A program made the position numbers and the translations under genes. The notes below the pieces were generated by a model, which was not told the DNA's origin, did no database searches, and was given only the letters and a program-made list of their open reading frames with translations. 64,000 nucleotides of DNA, taken from assembly GCF_011759505.1 (NCBI RefSeq), contig NZ_JAAOYO010000003.1:682001-746000 (forward strand). Reading direction: 5' to 3'. This DNA comes from Curtobacterium salicis. GTDB lineage: Bacteria > Actinomycetota > Actinomycetes > Actinomycetales > Microbacteriaceae. This document shows positions 7,672-16,159 of this stretch, piece after piece (the first letter of the stretch is position 1; each line of letters begins with the position of its first letter).

Positions 7672-8418
7672 TCAGACGATCGAGGCGCCGCCGTCGACGA
7701 GGACCTCGCTGCCGGTCATGCCCGAGCTCTGGTCGGAGACCAGGAACAGCACGGCGGCGGCGATCTCCTCGGGCTGGAGCAGCCGGCCGAGCGCGACACC
7801 TGCGGCCATCTGTGCGAGGAGCGCGTCGGCGTCGCTCTGCGCGAGGCCCCGGAGGCCCGGGGTCTCGGTCGGACCGGGGACGATCGTGTTGATGCGGATC
7901 CCCCGGGGCGCCAGGTCGGCCGCCCAGGTCCGTGTCAGCGCCGCCAGTGCCGCCTTCGAGCCGCCGTAGAGGCCGAAGTCGCGCTCGGTGCCGGATGCCG
8001 CCGTCGAGCCGGTGACGACGATCGCAGCGCCCTCGTTCAGCAGGGGCAGGGCGCCCTGGATCGTCAGGGTGGTCCCACGCACGTTCGTCGCGAAGGCGAT
8101 GTCGATGTCCTCGGCGGTCACCTCGGCGAGCGGCTTGAACTCGCCCAGGCCGGCGTTGACGTGCACGGCGTCGAGTCCGGTGCCGCGGGCTGCGACGGCG
8201 GCGAAGAGCGCCTGCACGTCGGCCGGGTCGGAGGCGTCGGCGCGGACCGCGGTCACGGCGTCGCCGAACTCGGCCCGGACGGCGTCGAGCTGCGGCTGCC
8301 GGCGGCCGGTGACGACGACGTGCGCGCCTTCGTCGACGAAGCGGCGGACGACCGCCTTGCCGATGCCCGACGTCCCGCCGGTCACGAGTGCGGTCTTGCC
8401 GGTGAGTACTGCGTCCAT
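7672..8418 (-). CDS. SDR family NAD(P)-dependent oxidoreductase
   Basis: A classical short-chain dehydrogenase of 248 residues. The ATG at 8418 has GGAG seven bases upstream. The cofactor glycine motif TGGTSGIG sits near residues 13-20, NAG appears as VNAGLGEF near 85, the catalytic serine is in VTGSTA and the YxxxK motif in YGGSKAAL. The substrate cannot be read from sequence. It is transcribed from a promoter carrying a 13-bp inverted repeat and is followed by a tetR gene, a common arrangement for repressor-controlled detoxifying reductases. Confidence 0.9.
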   Translation of the reverse strand: MDAVLTGKTALVTGGTSGIGKAVVRRFVDEGAHVVVTGRRQPQLDAVRAEFGDAVTAVRADASDPADVQALFAAVAARGTGLDAVHVNAGLGEFKPLAEVTAEDIDIAFATNVRGTTLTIQGALPLLNEGAAIVVTGSTAASGTERDFGLYGGSKAALAALTRTWAADLAPRGIRINTIVPGPTETPGLRGLAQSDADALLAQMAAGVALGRLLQPEEIAAAVLFLVSDQSSGMTGSEVLVDGGASIV

Positions 8419-8440
8419 GATGTGCTCCGTTCGCGTAGTG

Positions 8441-8484
8441 GACTGATTGGTCTCGAACGTACGCTTGCTAGACCGATCAGTCAA
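8441..8484 (-). promoter_or_regulatory. Promoter with TetR-type operator upstream of the SDR-tetR unit
   Basis: On the minus strand TTGACT (8484-8479) and TACGTT (8461-8456) are separated by 17 bp, a good sigma-70-type promoter. Two arms, GACTGATTGGTCT (8441-8453) and AGACCGATCAGTC (8470-8482), form an inverted repeat with one mismatch in 13. One arm overlaps the -35 element; the other lies just downstream of the -10 element. Each arm is itself a partial palindrome, so two TetR dimers could bind. Confidence 0.75.
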
Positions 8485-8534
8485 GAACGAAGGCAGGACC
8501 GAGCGCCGACCCGTGGTCGGGCGACGCACGCCGC

Positions 8535-9272
8535 TCACACAGCCGGCAGCGGATCCGTCCCGGACGCCAGACCCACGACGAGCCCGTGCACGACCCGGGC
8601 AGCACGTGCGGCCGCGTCGTCGAGGTGCTGCCGGAACTCGTCGCCGTCCGGCGCGCACAGGTCGCTGATGCCCCGGACCGACACGAACGGCATCGCGTGG
8701 ACGTGCGCGAACTGGGCGATCGCCGCCGACTCCATGTCGACCGCGGCGACCGACGGGAAGGCCCGACGGAGGTCACGGGCGCGGCCCTCGGTGACGAAGA
8801 CCTCGCTCGACCCGATCGGCGCCAGACGGACCACGTCAGCGGTCTGGACGGCGCGCGCCCGGCGGACCAGGTCGGTGTCACCGGTGAACCCGGCGGGCAT
8901 GCCCGGCACCTGGCCGAGCGCGTAGCCGAAGGCCGTCGCGTCGGCGTTGAGGTTGACGTACCAGTCGCCGATGACGACGTCGCCGAGCTGGACCTCCCGT
9001 GCGAGACCGCCGGCGGTCCCGACGCTGATGACCGGGATGCCCGAGCCGAAGTCGTGGAAGGCGTGCGCGACGGCAGCGGTGGCGTTGGTGAAGCCGATCC
9101 CGCTCCGGCGGACGGCGACCGTGGAACCGCCGACGTCGAGCAGGTGGTGCTCGTCGTGGCCGCCGGTCGGACCGTGGAGGACCGGCTCGCCGCCGATCAG
9201 GTCCGTGAACGCCGCGACTTCTTCGCTCATCGCGGCGATGACGACGGCGACGGGTCGTCCAGGGGAATCCAC
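8535..9272 (-). CDS. mtnN: 5'-methylthioadenosine/S-adenosylhomocysteine nucleosidase
   Basis: MTA/SAH nucleosidase cleaves adenine from methylthioadenosine and S-adenosylhomocysteine in methionine salvage and methyl-cycle clean-up. The GTG at 9272 has GGGAGG eight bases upstream and gives 245 residues. Family marks are VIAAMSEEV at the N-terminus, SVGTAGGL, the purine-binding AVDMESAA and the catalytic aspartate in VRGISDLC. A related purine phosphorylase cannot be wholly excluded, but the N-terminal MxEE and MES motifs favour MTAN. Confidence 0.88.
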   Translation of the reverse strand: MDSPGRPVAVVIAAMSEEVAAFTDLIGGEPVLHGPTGGHDEHHLLDVGGSTVAVRRSGIGFTNATAAVAHAFHDFGSGIPVISVGTAGGLAREVQLGDVVIGDWYVNLNADATAFGYALGQVPGMPAGFTGDTDLVRRARAVQTADVVRLAPIGSSEVFVTEGRARDLRRAFPSVAAVDMESAAIAQFAHVHAMPFVSVRGISDLCAPDGDEFRQHLDDAAARAARVVHGLVVGLASGTDPLPAV

Positions 9273-9326
9273 CGGACGATCCTCCCACAGGGGAGTGCTT
9301 CGCCCCGGTGTCGGGCCGGACCCGAC

Positions 9327-9376
9327 GACGAGACGGGAGGCCCGGTACCAGCTGGTACCGGGCCTCCCGTCTCGTC
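9327..9376. terminator. Perfect 50-bp palindromic hairpin (CGGGAGGC family)
   Basis: The arms 9327-9351 and 9352-9376 are exact reverse complements with no spacer, centred on CCAGCTGG. It follows msrA and precedes mtnN on the minus strand, so it probably terminates msrA transcription. The inner 40 bp recur exactly at 19567-19606. There is no T-tract. Confidence 0.8.
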
Positions 9377-9393
9377 TCTGCTCGCGCTGGGCG

Positions 9394-9915
9394 TCAGGCC
9401 GTGGCGGCCGTCTCGCTCCGCTTCGGGAGCACCCAGTTCGGGCGCACGAAGTGGCACGTGTACCCGTAGGGGTCCTTCTCGAGGTAGTCCTGGTGCTCTT
9501 CCTCGGCCTCCCAGAACGGGCCGACCGGGGCGACCTCGGTGACGACCTTGCCCGGCCAGATACCGGAGGCGTCGACGTCCGCGATGGTGTCGAGCGCGAC
9601 GTCACGCTGCTCGTCCGAGGCGAAGAAGATCGCCGAACGGTAGCTCACGCCCACGTCGTTGCCCTGCCGGTCCTTGGTGGACGGGTCGTGGATCTGGAAG
9701 AAGAACTCGAGGAGCTCGCGGTACGAGATCACCGTGGGGTCGAAGACGATCTCGACGGCCTCGGCGTGCGTGCCGTGGTTGCGGTAGGTGGCGTTCGGGA
9801 CGTCGCCGCCGGAGTACCCGACGCGTGTGCTGATGACGCCCGGGCGTCGGCGGAGCAGCTGCTGTGCTCCCCAGAAACATCCGCCGGCGAGGATCGCGGT
9901 CTCGGTGGTGGTCAT
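9394..9915 (-). CDS. msrA: Peptide-methionine (S)-S-oxide reductase
   Basis: MsrA reduces methionine-S-sulfoxide in oxidatively damaged proteins. The ATG at 9915 has GGAGGT five bases upstream and gives 173 residues, the usual size. The active-site motif GGCFWG places the catalytic cysteine at residue 13. Further marks are [23 protein letters not shown] and DPYGYTCHF. No msrB is seen in the window. Confidence 0.96.
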   Translation of the reverse strand: MTTTETAILAGGCFWGAQQLLRRRPGVISTRVGYSGGDVPNATYRNHGTHAEAVEIVFDPTVISYRELLEFFFQIHDPSTKDRQGNDVGVSYRSAIFFASDEQRDVALDTIADVDASGIWPGKVVTEVAPVGPFWEAEEEHQDYLEKDPYGYTCHFVRPNWVLPKRSETAATA

Positions 9916-10042
9916 CGGTACCTCCGTGGTTCGTGACGCTGGCTGCGACAGTACCGGGTGCAACACCGAGGAGCCCCTGCGTGTTCCGCGACGATCCGCG
10001 AGCCTGGGACCCAGCGCATCCGACGGTGCGTTCACTGGGGCG

Positions 10043-10381
10043 GTGAAGGACATCCACTACGCCAGCCGGGCGATCCGGACCACCGACGGCGCCGCTGACG
10101 CCGTCATCCGGTACGCCGCCGTGCTCGGGGCGAACCGGAAGACCGACACCGTCGACGTGCCGACCTTCGACGACCACGGACGCCCCGGCGTCGAGACGCT
10201 GCTGCTCGGTCCGGCCAGTCTGATCACGCTGAGCAGCGCGGTCGACGACGGCCGCGGCGACGATGTCGACGACGCGGCGTTCATCGAGCACGTGCGACGG
10301 CTGGCCGTGCTGGCCGGGCCCGTACGGCCGGTGCACGAAGACCCGGACGCCCAGGCCGGGGGACTCGGCGACTTCGACTGA
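10043..10381 (+). CDS. Hypothetical protein, about 112 residues
   Basis: A GTG at 10043 opens a frame whose codon pattern and composition look coding ([20 protein letters not shown], then [21 protein letters not shown]). A mixed alpha/beta fold seems likely and the C-terminus is acidic. I do not recognise a family. It lies head-to-head with msrA, with 127 bp between starts. Only a weak GGGG precedes the GTG, so the exact start is uncertain. Confidence 0.65.
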   Translation: MKDIHYASRAIRTTDGAADAVIRYAAVLGANRKTDTVDVPTFDDHGRPGVETLLLGPASLITLSSAVDDGRGDDVDDAAFIEHVRRLAVLAGPVRPVHEDPDAQAGGLGDFD

Positions 10382-10407
10382 GGCGAGCCGTCAGCTGAGG
10401 CGAGCCG

Positions 10408-11403
10408 TCAACGCCGCAGGGTGTTCCGCGGGTACTCGCCGTACGCGTTCCGGTAGGCCGCCGAGAACCGGCCGAGGTGCGCGAACCCCCACGCCCGGGC
10501 GATCGCCTGCACCGACCCGGTCGTCGGGTCGGTCTGCAGCAGTTCGTGGCGCACCCGTTCGAGGCGCACGTGCTGCAGGTAGCGGAGCGGGGTCATGCCG
10601 ACGTGGCGCTGGAACGCCTCCTGGGTGGCGCGGACGCTGAGCCCCGCGGCACGGGCGACGTCCGAGACGTTGAGGGGCTCGGCGACGTGTTCGTGCACGA
10701 ACTCGACCGCAGCCCGCAGCCGCGCCCGACGGGGCAGGAGCACGGCGGGCGGCAGCGCGGTGACGGTCGGCGGGTACATCCGGAGGAACGCCGCTGCGGT
10801 CCCGCGGGTGAGGGTGTGCCACAGGAGGCCCTCCACGCCACCGACGCGGAGCTCGCGGGAGAGCAGCGACAGGCTGCCCCGCCACTGCGTCACCGCGGCG
10901 GCGTCGAGGGTGCGCAGGTGGTCGATGCCGAGGTCGGGGACCTGTCCGGTGTGGAACAGCTCGTCGGCGACCTCGTGCACCAGTCGGCGGGACATGTGCA
11001 CCACGCGCTGGTCGTAGTCCTGGTACTCGAAGACGAAGTCGCGGGCGGTCGGGAAGAGCATCGGGACGTCGCCGACCATCGGCACGCGGTCGTGGACGAC
11101 GTCGGGGATCCCGTCGCCGGCGGTCAGCCACTGCACGATGTAGTCCTCGGACGCCGGGATCAGCCCGCGGATGGAGCCCGAGATCTGCGACCGTCGGAGG
11201 GTGACGTCCGCGTCGCCGACAGCGGTGTAGCGGTACGAGAAGGGCCGGCCGGTGCTGTGCGCCGACCAGTGTCGACCCGCGTAGAAGCCGCTGAGGTCCA
11301 CGACGGCGGCGTCGGGCGACCCACCGGTCGCCTCGAGGCGGACGGTGCTGCGGTCGTCCACTGCGGCGCCACGGTCGGACGCGGTCTCGTCGATCGTGGT
11401 CAT
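10408..11403 (-). CDS. AraC family transcriptional regulator
   Basis: The 331-residue protein has an N-terminal sensor region of the AraC-binding-like type (FSYRYTAVGDADVTLRRSQI, about 45-200) and a C-terminal double helix-turn-helix (AAVEFVHEHVAEPLNVSDVA, SVRATQEAFQRHVGMTPLRY, then WGFAHLGRFSAAYRNAYGE, about 225-325). GGAAGG lies upstream of the ATG. It is divergent from an acyl-CoA synthetase gene, which it may control. Its sensor domain is visibly related to that of the AraC protein at 22904. Confidence 0.92.
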   Translation of the reverse strand: MTTIDETASDRGAAVDDRSTVRLEATGGSPDAAVVDLSGFYAGRHWSAHSTGRPFSYRYTAVGDADVTLRRSQISGSIRGLIPASEDYIVQWLTAGDGIPDVVHDRVPMVGDVPMLFPTARDFVFEYQDYDQRVVHMSRRLVHEVADELFHTGQVPDLGIDHLRTLDAAAVTQWRGSLSLLSRELRVGGVEGLLWHTLTRGTAAAFLRMYPPTVTALPPAVLLPRRARLRAAVEFVHEHVAEPLNVSDVARAAGLSVRATQEAFQRHVGMTPLRYLQHVRLERVRHELLQTDPTTGSVQAIARAWGFAHLGRFSAAYRNAYGEYPRNTLRR

Positions 11404-11483
11404 CCGTGTCCTTCCCGTCCGGGCGCGCAGACAGGACGCACCATCGGAGACCGTACGGATGACGTCGGTCTCTCCGCGAGGGG

Positions 11484-11513
11484 TTGACTCACGACGTCTG
11501 GATGCGCTAATGA
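11484..11513 (+). promoter_or_regulatory. Likely promoter of the acyl-CoA synthetase gene
   Basis: TTGACT (11484-11489) and TAATGA (11508-11513) are spaced 18 bp apart. Just upstream, GAGACCG and CGGTCTC form an inverted repeat about 12 bp apart (near 11446-11472), a candidate site for the divergent AraC regulator. Confidence 0.5.
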
Positions 11514-11559
11514 CTGTGTCCTGCTGGGCATCCCGGGCGGGATGGGGCAAGGTCAGAGG

Positions 11560-13287
11560 ATGCGCACCGAACCCGCCACCGCCTTCCGCGCCGCCCGAGA
11601 CGTCCTGCTGCACGCCCGCTCCGACAGCGCCGCGGCCCGACGGGACTTCCGCTGGCCCGACGTCGGCGAGACCTTCAACTGGGCGATCGACTGGTTCGAC
11701 GTCATCGCACAGGACAACGACCGCGACGCGCTCGTGATCGTCGAGGAGGACGGCCGCGAGTCGCACACCACCTACGCCGCGATGTCCGCCCGGTCGGACC
11801 GACTGGCGGCGCGGCTGCACGACCTGGGCGTCGGCAAGGGCGACCACGTCCTGCTCATGCTCGACAACCAGCTCGAGCTCTGGGAGTCGATGCTCGCGGT
11901 GATGAAGGTCGGCGCCGTGATCCTGCCGACCTCGACCATGCTCGGCGCCGCGGACCTGCAGGACCGGATCGACCGCGGACGGGTGGCGCACGTGGTCACG
12001 ACGCTCCGCGAGACCCCGAAGTACGCCGACGTCACCGGGGACTTCACGCGCATCGTCGTGGGTGGCAGCGCCGACGGCTGGACGACCTACCCGGACGACC
12101 TCGGCGAGCCCGCCCCCGCTGACGAGTGGCGCCCGGAGGTCGTGACCGCGGCCGACGACCCGTGCCTGGTGTACTTCACGTCGGGGACGACCGACAAGCC
12201 GAAGATGGTCGTGCACACGCAGACCTCGTACCCGGTCGGGCACCTCACGACGATGTACTGGATCGGCCTGCAGCCGGGCGACGTGCACCTGGCGATCAGC
12301 TCGCCGGGCTGGGGCAAGCACGCGTGGAGCTGCTTCTTCGCGCCGTGGATCGCCGAGGCCACCGTCTTCGTGTACAACCAGGAGCGCTTCGACCCGGCCG
12401 CCCTGCTGCACCAGCTCGAGCGCGCCGAGGTCACCTCGTTCTGTGCGCCGCCGACCGTGTGGCGTCTGCTCATCCAGGCCGACCTCGGTGCCCGTCCGCG
12501 GGCGCTCCGCGAGGTCGTGTCCGCCGGGGAGCCCCTCAACCCCGAGGTGATCCGCCTGGTCGAGGAAGCCTGGGGCAGGACCATCCGTGACGGCTACGGC
12601 CAGACCGAGACCACCGCGATCGTCGGCAACGCCCCGGGCGACACCGTCCGTCCCGGTGCGATGGGCCACGGTCTGCCCGGCATCGCGATCGAGCTCCTCG
12701 ATCCGGTCACGGGCGAGCCGGGCGTCCCCGAGGGTGAGGTCTGTCTCGACCTGACGACCCGGCCCGTCAACCTGATGGCCGGCTACCTCGACGCCCCGGA
12801 GCGGACCGACGACGCGCTGCGCGGCGGGTACTTCCACACCGGCGACGTCGCGACCCGGCACGAGGACGGCTCGCTGACCTTCGTCGGCCGCACCGACGAC
12901 GTCTTCAAGTCGTCCGACTACAAGGTGTCGCCGTTCGAGGTGGAGAGCGCCCTGCTCCAGCACCCCGCCGTCGCCGAGTCCGCGGTCGTGCCGGCACCCC
13001 ACGAGTCTCGGCTCAACGTCGTCAAGGCGTACGTCACGCTCGCCGCGGGGTGGGAGCCGAGCGCCGAGACAGCGCGGAGCATCCTGGCCCACGCCCGCAC
13101 GGCGATGCCGGCCTGGCAGCGCGTCCGCCGGCTCGAGTTCGGCGCGCTGCCGAAGACGGTGTCGGGCAAGATCCGCCGGGTCGAACTCCGCGCCCGCGAG
13201 CAGGAGGCCGCCGGTGGTCCGCCGGTCGCCGGCGAGTGGCGGGACGACCAGTTCGACGGGCTGCGGACCGGCCGACGCGAGGACTGA
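11560..13287 (+). CDS. Acyl-CoA synthetase (AMP-dependent synthetase/ligase, medium-chain-like)
   Basis: An adenylate-forming enzyme of about 575 residues that activates a carboxylic acid to the acyl-CoA. The start MRTEPAT at 11560 is preferred, with an alternative ATG at 11542. Motifs in order are the P-loop-like TSGTTDKPKMVVH (about residue 205), GYGQTET (about 345), the hinge TGDVATR then GRTDDVFKSSDYKV (about 430-455) and the catalytic lysine in LPKTVSGKIRR near the C-terminus. The central part (SSPGWGKHAWSCFFAPW) is typical of medium-chain ACSM-like enzymes. The true substrate is unknown. Confidence 0.92.
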   Translation: MRTEPATAFRAARDVLLHARSDSAAARRDFRWPDVGETFNWAIDWFDVIAQDNDRDALVIVEEDGRESHTTYAAMSARSDRLAARLHDLGVGKGDHVLLMLDNQLELWESMLAVMKVGAVILPTSTMLGAADLQDRIDRGRVAHVVTTLRETPKYADVTGDFTRIVVGGSADGWTTYPDDLGEPAPADEWRPEVVTAADDPCLVYFTSGTTDKPKMVVHTQTSYPVGHLTTMYWIGLQPGDVHLAISSPGWGKHAWSCFFAPWIAEATVFVYNQERFDPAALLHQLERAEVTSFCAPPTVWRLLIQADLGARPRALREVVSAGEPLNPEVIRLVEEAWGRTIRDGYGQTETTAIVGNAPGDTVRPGAMGHGLPGIAIELLDPVTGEPGVPEGEVCLDLTTRPVNLMAGYLDAPERTDDALRGGYFHTGDVATRHEDGSLTFVGRTDDVFKSSDYKVSPFEVESALLQHPAVAESAVVPAPHESRLNVVKAYVTLAAGWEPSAETARSILAHARTAMPAWQRVRRLEFGALPKTVSGKIRRVELRAREQEAAGGPPVAGEWRDDQFDGLRTGRRED

Positions 13288-13338
13288 CCGGGTCGAGGGC
13301 TGACCGGGCGTCCATCGGTCCGGCGTACCGTCCGGACC

Positions 13339-13506
13339 ATGACTGATGCACCGAACGGAACCGGCCCGGACGACGTGAGCGACGCGGAGGCGCGACGCAC
13401 CGAGGAGCTCCCTGACGGGTCCGCCTCGGGGAACGCCACCCAGGACCCCGAGCAGGACAGCGACGTGGACTCCGGCGGCGAGCCGGCGGAGCCCGAGCAG
13501 AGCTGA
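13339..13506 (+). CDS. Small acidic, probably disordered protein (55 residues)
   Basis: An ATG at 13339 opens 55 residues very rich in Glu, Asp, Gly, Ser and Pro (MTDAPNGTGPDDVSDAEA to GGEPAEPEQS) with no hydrophobic core. TACCGT (13326-13331) lies 7 nt before the ATG and no Shine-Dalgarno sequence is present, which fits a leaderless transcript and supports expression. Its composition resembles the small protein at 19635-19823. Function is unknown. Confidence 0.65.
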   Translation: MTDAPNGTGPDDVSDAEARRTEELPDGSASGNATQDPEQDSDVDSGGEPAEPEQS

Positions 13507-13629
13507 CCCACCGCCCTCCAGCGGACAGTGGCCCCCTGCTCCCAGCCGCGCCGGAGTTCGCTGGCATCCGGTTCCTCATCCGTCCTCCGCGGGTGTGTCG
13601 GGCCTCCCCGACCGGAAGCGGTGCCCCTG

Positions 13630-14091
13630 ATGCTGTCGCTGATCTACTCCAGCGTCGCGACGGACTCGTTCGACGACGCCGACCTCGCCAGCCTGCTCTC
13701 GCAGAGTCGCACCGCCAACGAGCGGAACGACGTGACCGGGATGCTGCTCTTCCGGAACGGCTACTTCCTGCAGCTGCTCGAGGGCCCGGACGCCGCGGTG
13801 CGCGCCAAGATGGCCACGATCAAGACCGACCCGCGGCACACGAAGGTGACGATGCTGCTCGAGGACGTCATCGAGGAGCGGCAGTTCCCCCAGTGGACCA
13901 TGGCCTTCGCGCCGACCTCCGAGACCGACCTGGCGGACGTGCCCGGCTACCGCTCCACGTTCGACGACGTCGAGTCGATCTCGACCGAGACGCCGGCACC
14001 GGACGCCGTGCCGTCGAACGCCTCACCGGCGCTCCGTGAGCTGATCCGTTGGTTCCAGACGCGACCGGATCGGTTCCGCACCGCCGGCTGA
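13630..14091 (+). CDS. Short BLUF-domain blue-light sensor protein
   Basis: The BLUF domain binds FAD and senses blue light. From the ATG at 13630 (an alternative GTG is at 13621) the protein has 153 residues. The photocycle residues sit at the family spacing: Tyr6 (LIYSS), Asn30 (RTANERNDVTG), Gln48 (GYFLQLLEGP) and Trp89 with Met91 (QWTMAF), which matches the Y21/N45/Q63/W104 pattern of AppA. About 55 mostly polar residues follow, ending in a short helix (ALRELIRWFQTRP). There is no effector domain, so output must be through a partner protein. Confidence 0.92.
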   Translation: MLSLIYSSVATDSFDDADLASLLSQSRTANERNDVTGMLLFRNGYFLQLLEGPDAAVRAKMATIKTDPRHTKVTMLLEDVIEERQFPQWTMAFAPTSETDLADVPGYRSTFDDVESISTETPAPDAVPSNASPALRELIRWFQTRPDRFRTAG

Positions 14092-14107
14092 CCGGATCGC
14101 AGACGGA

Positions 14108-14143
14108 CGGGAGGCACGTGGCGACCCCGCAACGCGCCTCCCG
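14108..14143 (+). terminator. Hairpin of the CGGGAGGC family after the BLUF gene
   Basis: CGGGAGGC (14108-14115) pairs with GCCTCCCG (14136-14143) around a 20-nt loop, 17 bp after the BLUF stop codon. Confidence 0.6.
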
Positions 14144-14251
14144 CACCGGCGGACGGCACCGCAGCGGCACCCGGCCCCCTGAGGAAGGTGTGGTGCGCTG
14201 GTAACGTCACACTCTGGCGCGCACGGGGCTCGCCTCGAGGGAGATGCTGCC

Positions 14252-14563
14252 ATGAGTGACACCGACGACTTCATCGCGGCGGCTGCGAAGAAGCTGCACG
14301 ACGCCATCGATCAGAACACGGTGCTCCCGGCCGAGGGGAAGGACGCTCTGCACGGTCTCGCCGGCAAGGCGGAGGGTGTCGTCCACGCCGTGGCTGACGC
14401 CGGCCGTGACGTCGCGGAGACGACGGCGATCGTCGCACTCGAAGCCTCTGACCAAATCCAGCAGCGCTACAAGCGCCGTACCCGGATCGTCAACGCGGTC
14501 GGCGCATCGGTCATCGCCGTCCTCCTCGTCGCTCTGGTCAGTGCCCGTCGCCGCCAGAGCTGA
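14252..14563 (+). CDS. Small tail-anchored membrane protein, unknown function
   Basis: The 103-residue product starts with a charged amphipathic region (MSDTDDFIAAAAKKLHDAID, then GKAEGVVHAVADAGRDVAET) and ends with a single hydrophobic helix (VNAVGASVIAVLLVALVSA, about 80-98) and a basic tail RRRQS. This suggests a cytoplasmic domain anchored at its C-terminus. GGGAG lies nine bases upstream of the ATG. I do not recognise a family. Confidence 0.8.
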   Translation: MSDTDDFIAAAAKKLHDAIDQNTVLPAEGKDALHGLAGKAEGVVHAVADAGRDVAETTAIVALEASDQIQQRYKRRTRIVNAVGASVIAVLLVALVSARRRQS

Positions 14564-14655
14564 ACACCCGACTCGACGTCACTGAGCGGTTCCCTCCGCA
14601 GGCCACGACTGGGCGGCCTCCTCCGGCGATGACGAGGCGCACCCCGTCAGTCGGC

Positions 14656-14955
14656 TCAGCCCGCGACGTCGAAGACGACCACCCGCGCGCTCCGCGCCCC
14701 GATGTGGTCCGCCACCGGCTGGTGCGCCGGGTGTGGCAGGTAGGCGTCCCGGGCGGCGGCGTCGCGGAAGCGGACGACGAGCGCCCAGTCGAAGCCGCCC
14801 TCCAGTCCCTCGGGGCTGACGCTCGGTCCCGAGGCGACGGACACGACGCCGTCGATGGTCGGCAGGTGTTCTGCGACGAGGGCGCTCGCGCGTTCCGGCG
14901 CCGTGCCGTCCTCGCCGTCCCAGTCCACGAGCACCACGTGCACGATCTCGGTCAT
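14656..14955 (-). CDS. Dabb family protein (stress-responsive alpha/beta-barrel domain)
   Basis: The ATG at 14955 has GGGAGG six bases upstream and gives 99 residues. The fold marks are the first strand IVHVVLVDWDG, the PTIDGVVSVASGPSVSPE segment, FDWALVVRFRDAAARDAYLP and the histidine-containing HPAHQPVADHI. Dabb proteins are small dimeric barrels; members act in stress responses or as cyclases, and no specific substrate can be assigned here. Confidence 0.88.
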   Translation of the reverse strand: MTEIVHVVLVDWDGEDGTAPERASALVAEHLPTIDGVVSVASGPSVSPEGLEGGFDWALVVRFRDAAARDAYLPHPAHQPVADHIGARSARVVVFDVAG

Positions 14956-15107
14956 GGTCGTCCTCCCGTCACGTCCCGCACTGACGGCGGGCGACCACCC
15001 GAGCCTCCGCCGCCGTGCTGGACGTACCCCGAACCCGCCCGGGGCTGGGTCGTCGCGGACACCTGGCGGCCTAGCGTCCAGGGCACACCACGACGAGAGG
15101 AAACACC

Positions 15108-15464
15108 ATGGCAAGTGGAGTCGCAGCAGTCTGGGTCCCGGTCAGCGACATGGAGCGCGCCGTCGCGTTCTACCGCGACACGCTCGGTCTCACGGTGCAG
15201 GACCAGTCCGAGGACTGGAGCGAGATCGACGCCGGCGGTCTGATGATCGGCCTCAACGGACGCGAGTCCGCCAGCCAGTCGAGCGACGGCGGCGCGGTCG
15301 TCTCGTTCCAGCCGGACGGCAGCATCGAGGACGAGGTCGCTTCGCTCAAGGAGCGCGGTGCGGACATCCAGGGCGAGATCAGCGAGCACCCGTGGGGCAA
15401 GATCATCCCCTTCAAGGACTCCGAGGGCAACGACCTGCAGCTGTACTCGCCGCCGCAGGGCTGA
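15108..15464 (+). CDS. VOC family protein (glyoxalase/bleomycin-resistance fold)
   Basis: A 118-residue single VOC module pair: VWVPVSDMERAVAFYRDTLG opens the first half and FKDSEGNDLQLYSP closes the second. The second-half metal-binding position is of the E/D type rather than a clear His/Glu triad, so enzymatic activity is uncertain. GAGAGGAAACACC precedes the ATG. It is a separate gene from the VOC/membrane fusion at 5683. Confidence 0.9.
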   Translation: MASGVAAVWVPVSDMERAVAFYRDTLGLTVQDQSEDWSEIDAGGLMIGLNGRESASQSSDGGAVVSFQPDGSIEDEVASLKERGADIQGEISEHPWGKIIPFKDSEGNDLQLYSPPQG

Positions 15465-15505
15465 CGACGGTCACACCGTGCGACGTCGCACGGTCGGACC
15501 GCATG

Positions 15506-15543
15506 ACGGGAGGCCCGTGACCATCTGGTCACGGGCCTCCCGT
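15506..15543. terminator. Bidirectional hairpin between the VOC and DUF4383 genes
   Basis: Arms of 18 bp (15506-15523 and 15526-15543) pair perfectly around a 2-nt loop. The ends are ACGGGAGGCCCG and CGGGCCTCCCGT. It lies between convergent genes and could serve both. Confidence 0.75.
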
Positions 15544-15578
15544 TCGTCGTCAGCGCGGTGCGCGGACCGTCACCGCGT

Positions 15579-16043
15579 TCAGCGGGCGGTGCGGGCCCCG
15601 GCGCGCGGCAGGACGATGCCGAGCAGGATCATCGCGACGGCGAGGACCAGGTGCAGCACGTTGTCGGCGACGTTCAGCGGCACGAAGTTCGCGGCGCTGG
15701 ACATGCCGGCGGTGAAGAGGCCGTAGATGAAGAGCACGGCGTAGACGATGCCGCCGACGAGCAGGTACTGGCGGGCGAAGCCGTGCGAGCGGGCGGCGAG
15801 CAGGCCGACGATACCGAACAGCAGGTGGACGATGTTGTGCAGGACGGACACCTGGAAGATGCCGAGCAGCTTGGCCATCGAGTCGTTGCCGCCGACGGAC
15901 ATGGTGCCCATGTCCATCGTCAGGCCGGGGATGAAGCCGGCGATGCCGACGATGATGAAGACGACGCCGAAGAGCAGCGCGCCCTTCTGGGTGAGCGTCC
16001 GGCCGTAACCGTAGTCAGAGCGGGTCGATGCGTTCGCGGTCAT
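15579..16043 (-). CDS. DUF4383 family membrane protein
   Basis: The 154-residue protein has four hydrophobic helices (near 24-44, 65-87, 92-115 and 125-148). The segment LGIFQVSVLHNIVHLLFGIVG carries the His-Asn-His pattern typical of DUF4383, with NVADNVLHLVLAVAM near the end. The family is common in actinobacteria and its function is unknown. The ATG at 16043 has AAGGG upstream. Confidence 0.88.
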   Translation of the reverse strand: MTANASTRSDYGYGRTLTQKGALLFGVVFIIVGIAGFIPGLTMDMGTMSVGGNDSMAKLLGIFQVSVLHNIVHLLFGIVGLLAARSHGFARQYLLVGGIVYAVLFIYGLFTAGMSSAANFVPLNVADNVLHLVLAVAMILLGIVLPRAGARTAR

Positions 16044-16159
16044 GAAGAAACCCTTCGTCAGGAGTCGACGCGGTCGGTTGCCATGCGCCTCGCAGGACAT
16101 TCGGAGTGGACCAGCAGTCGGTTTGGTGGGAGAACCCAGCAGTACACGAGCGCGGGGTG

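Noticed and set aside
8454-8467. CGAACGTACGCTTG as a LexA box in the SDR promoter
   Set aside because: The right half deviates from GTTCG and the sequence is explained by the -10 element between the TetR operator arms.
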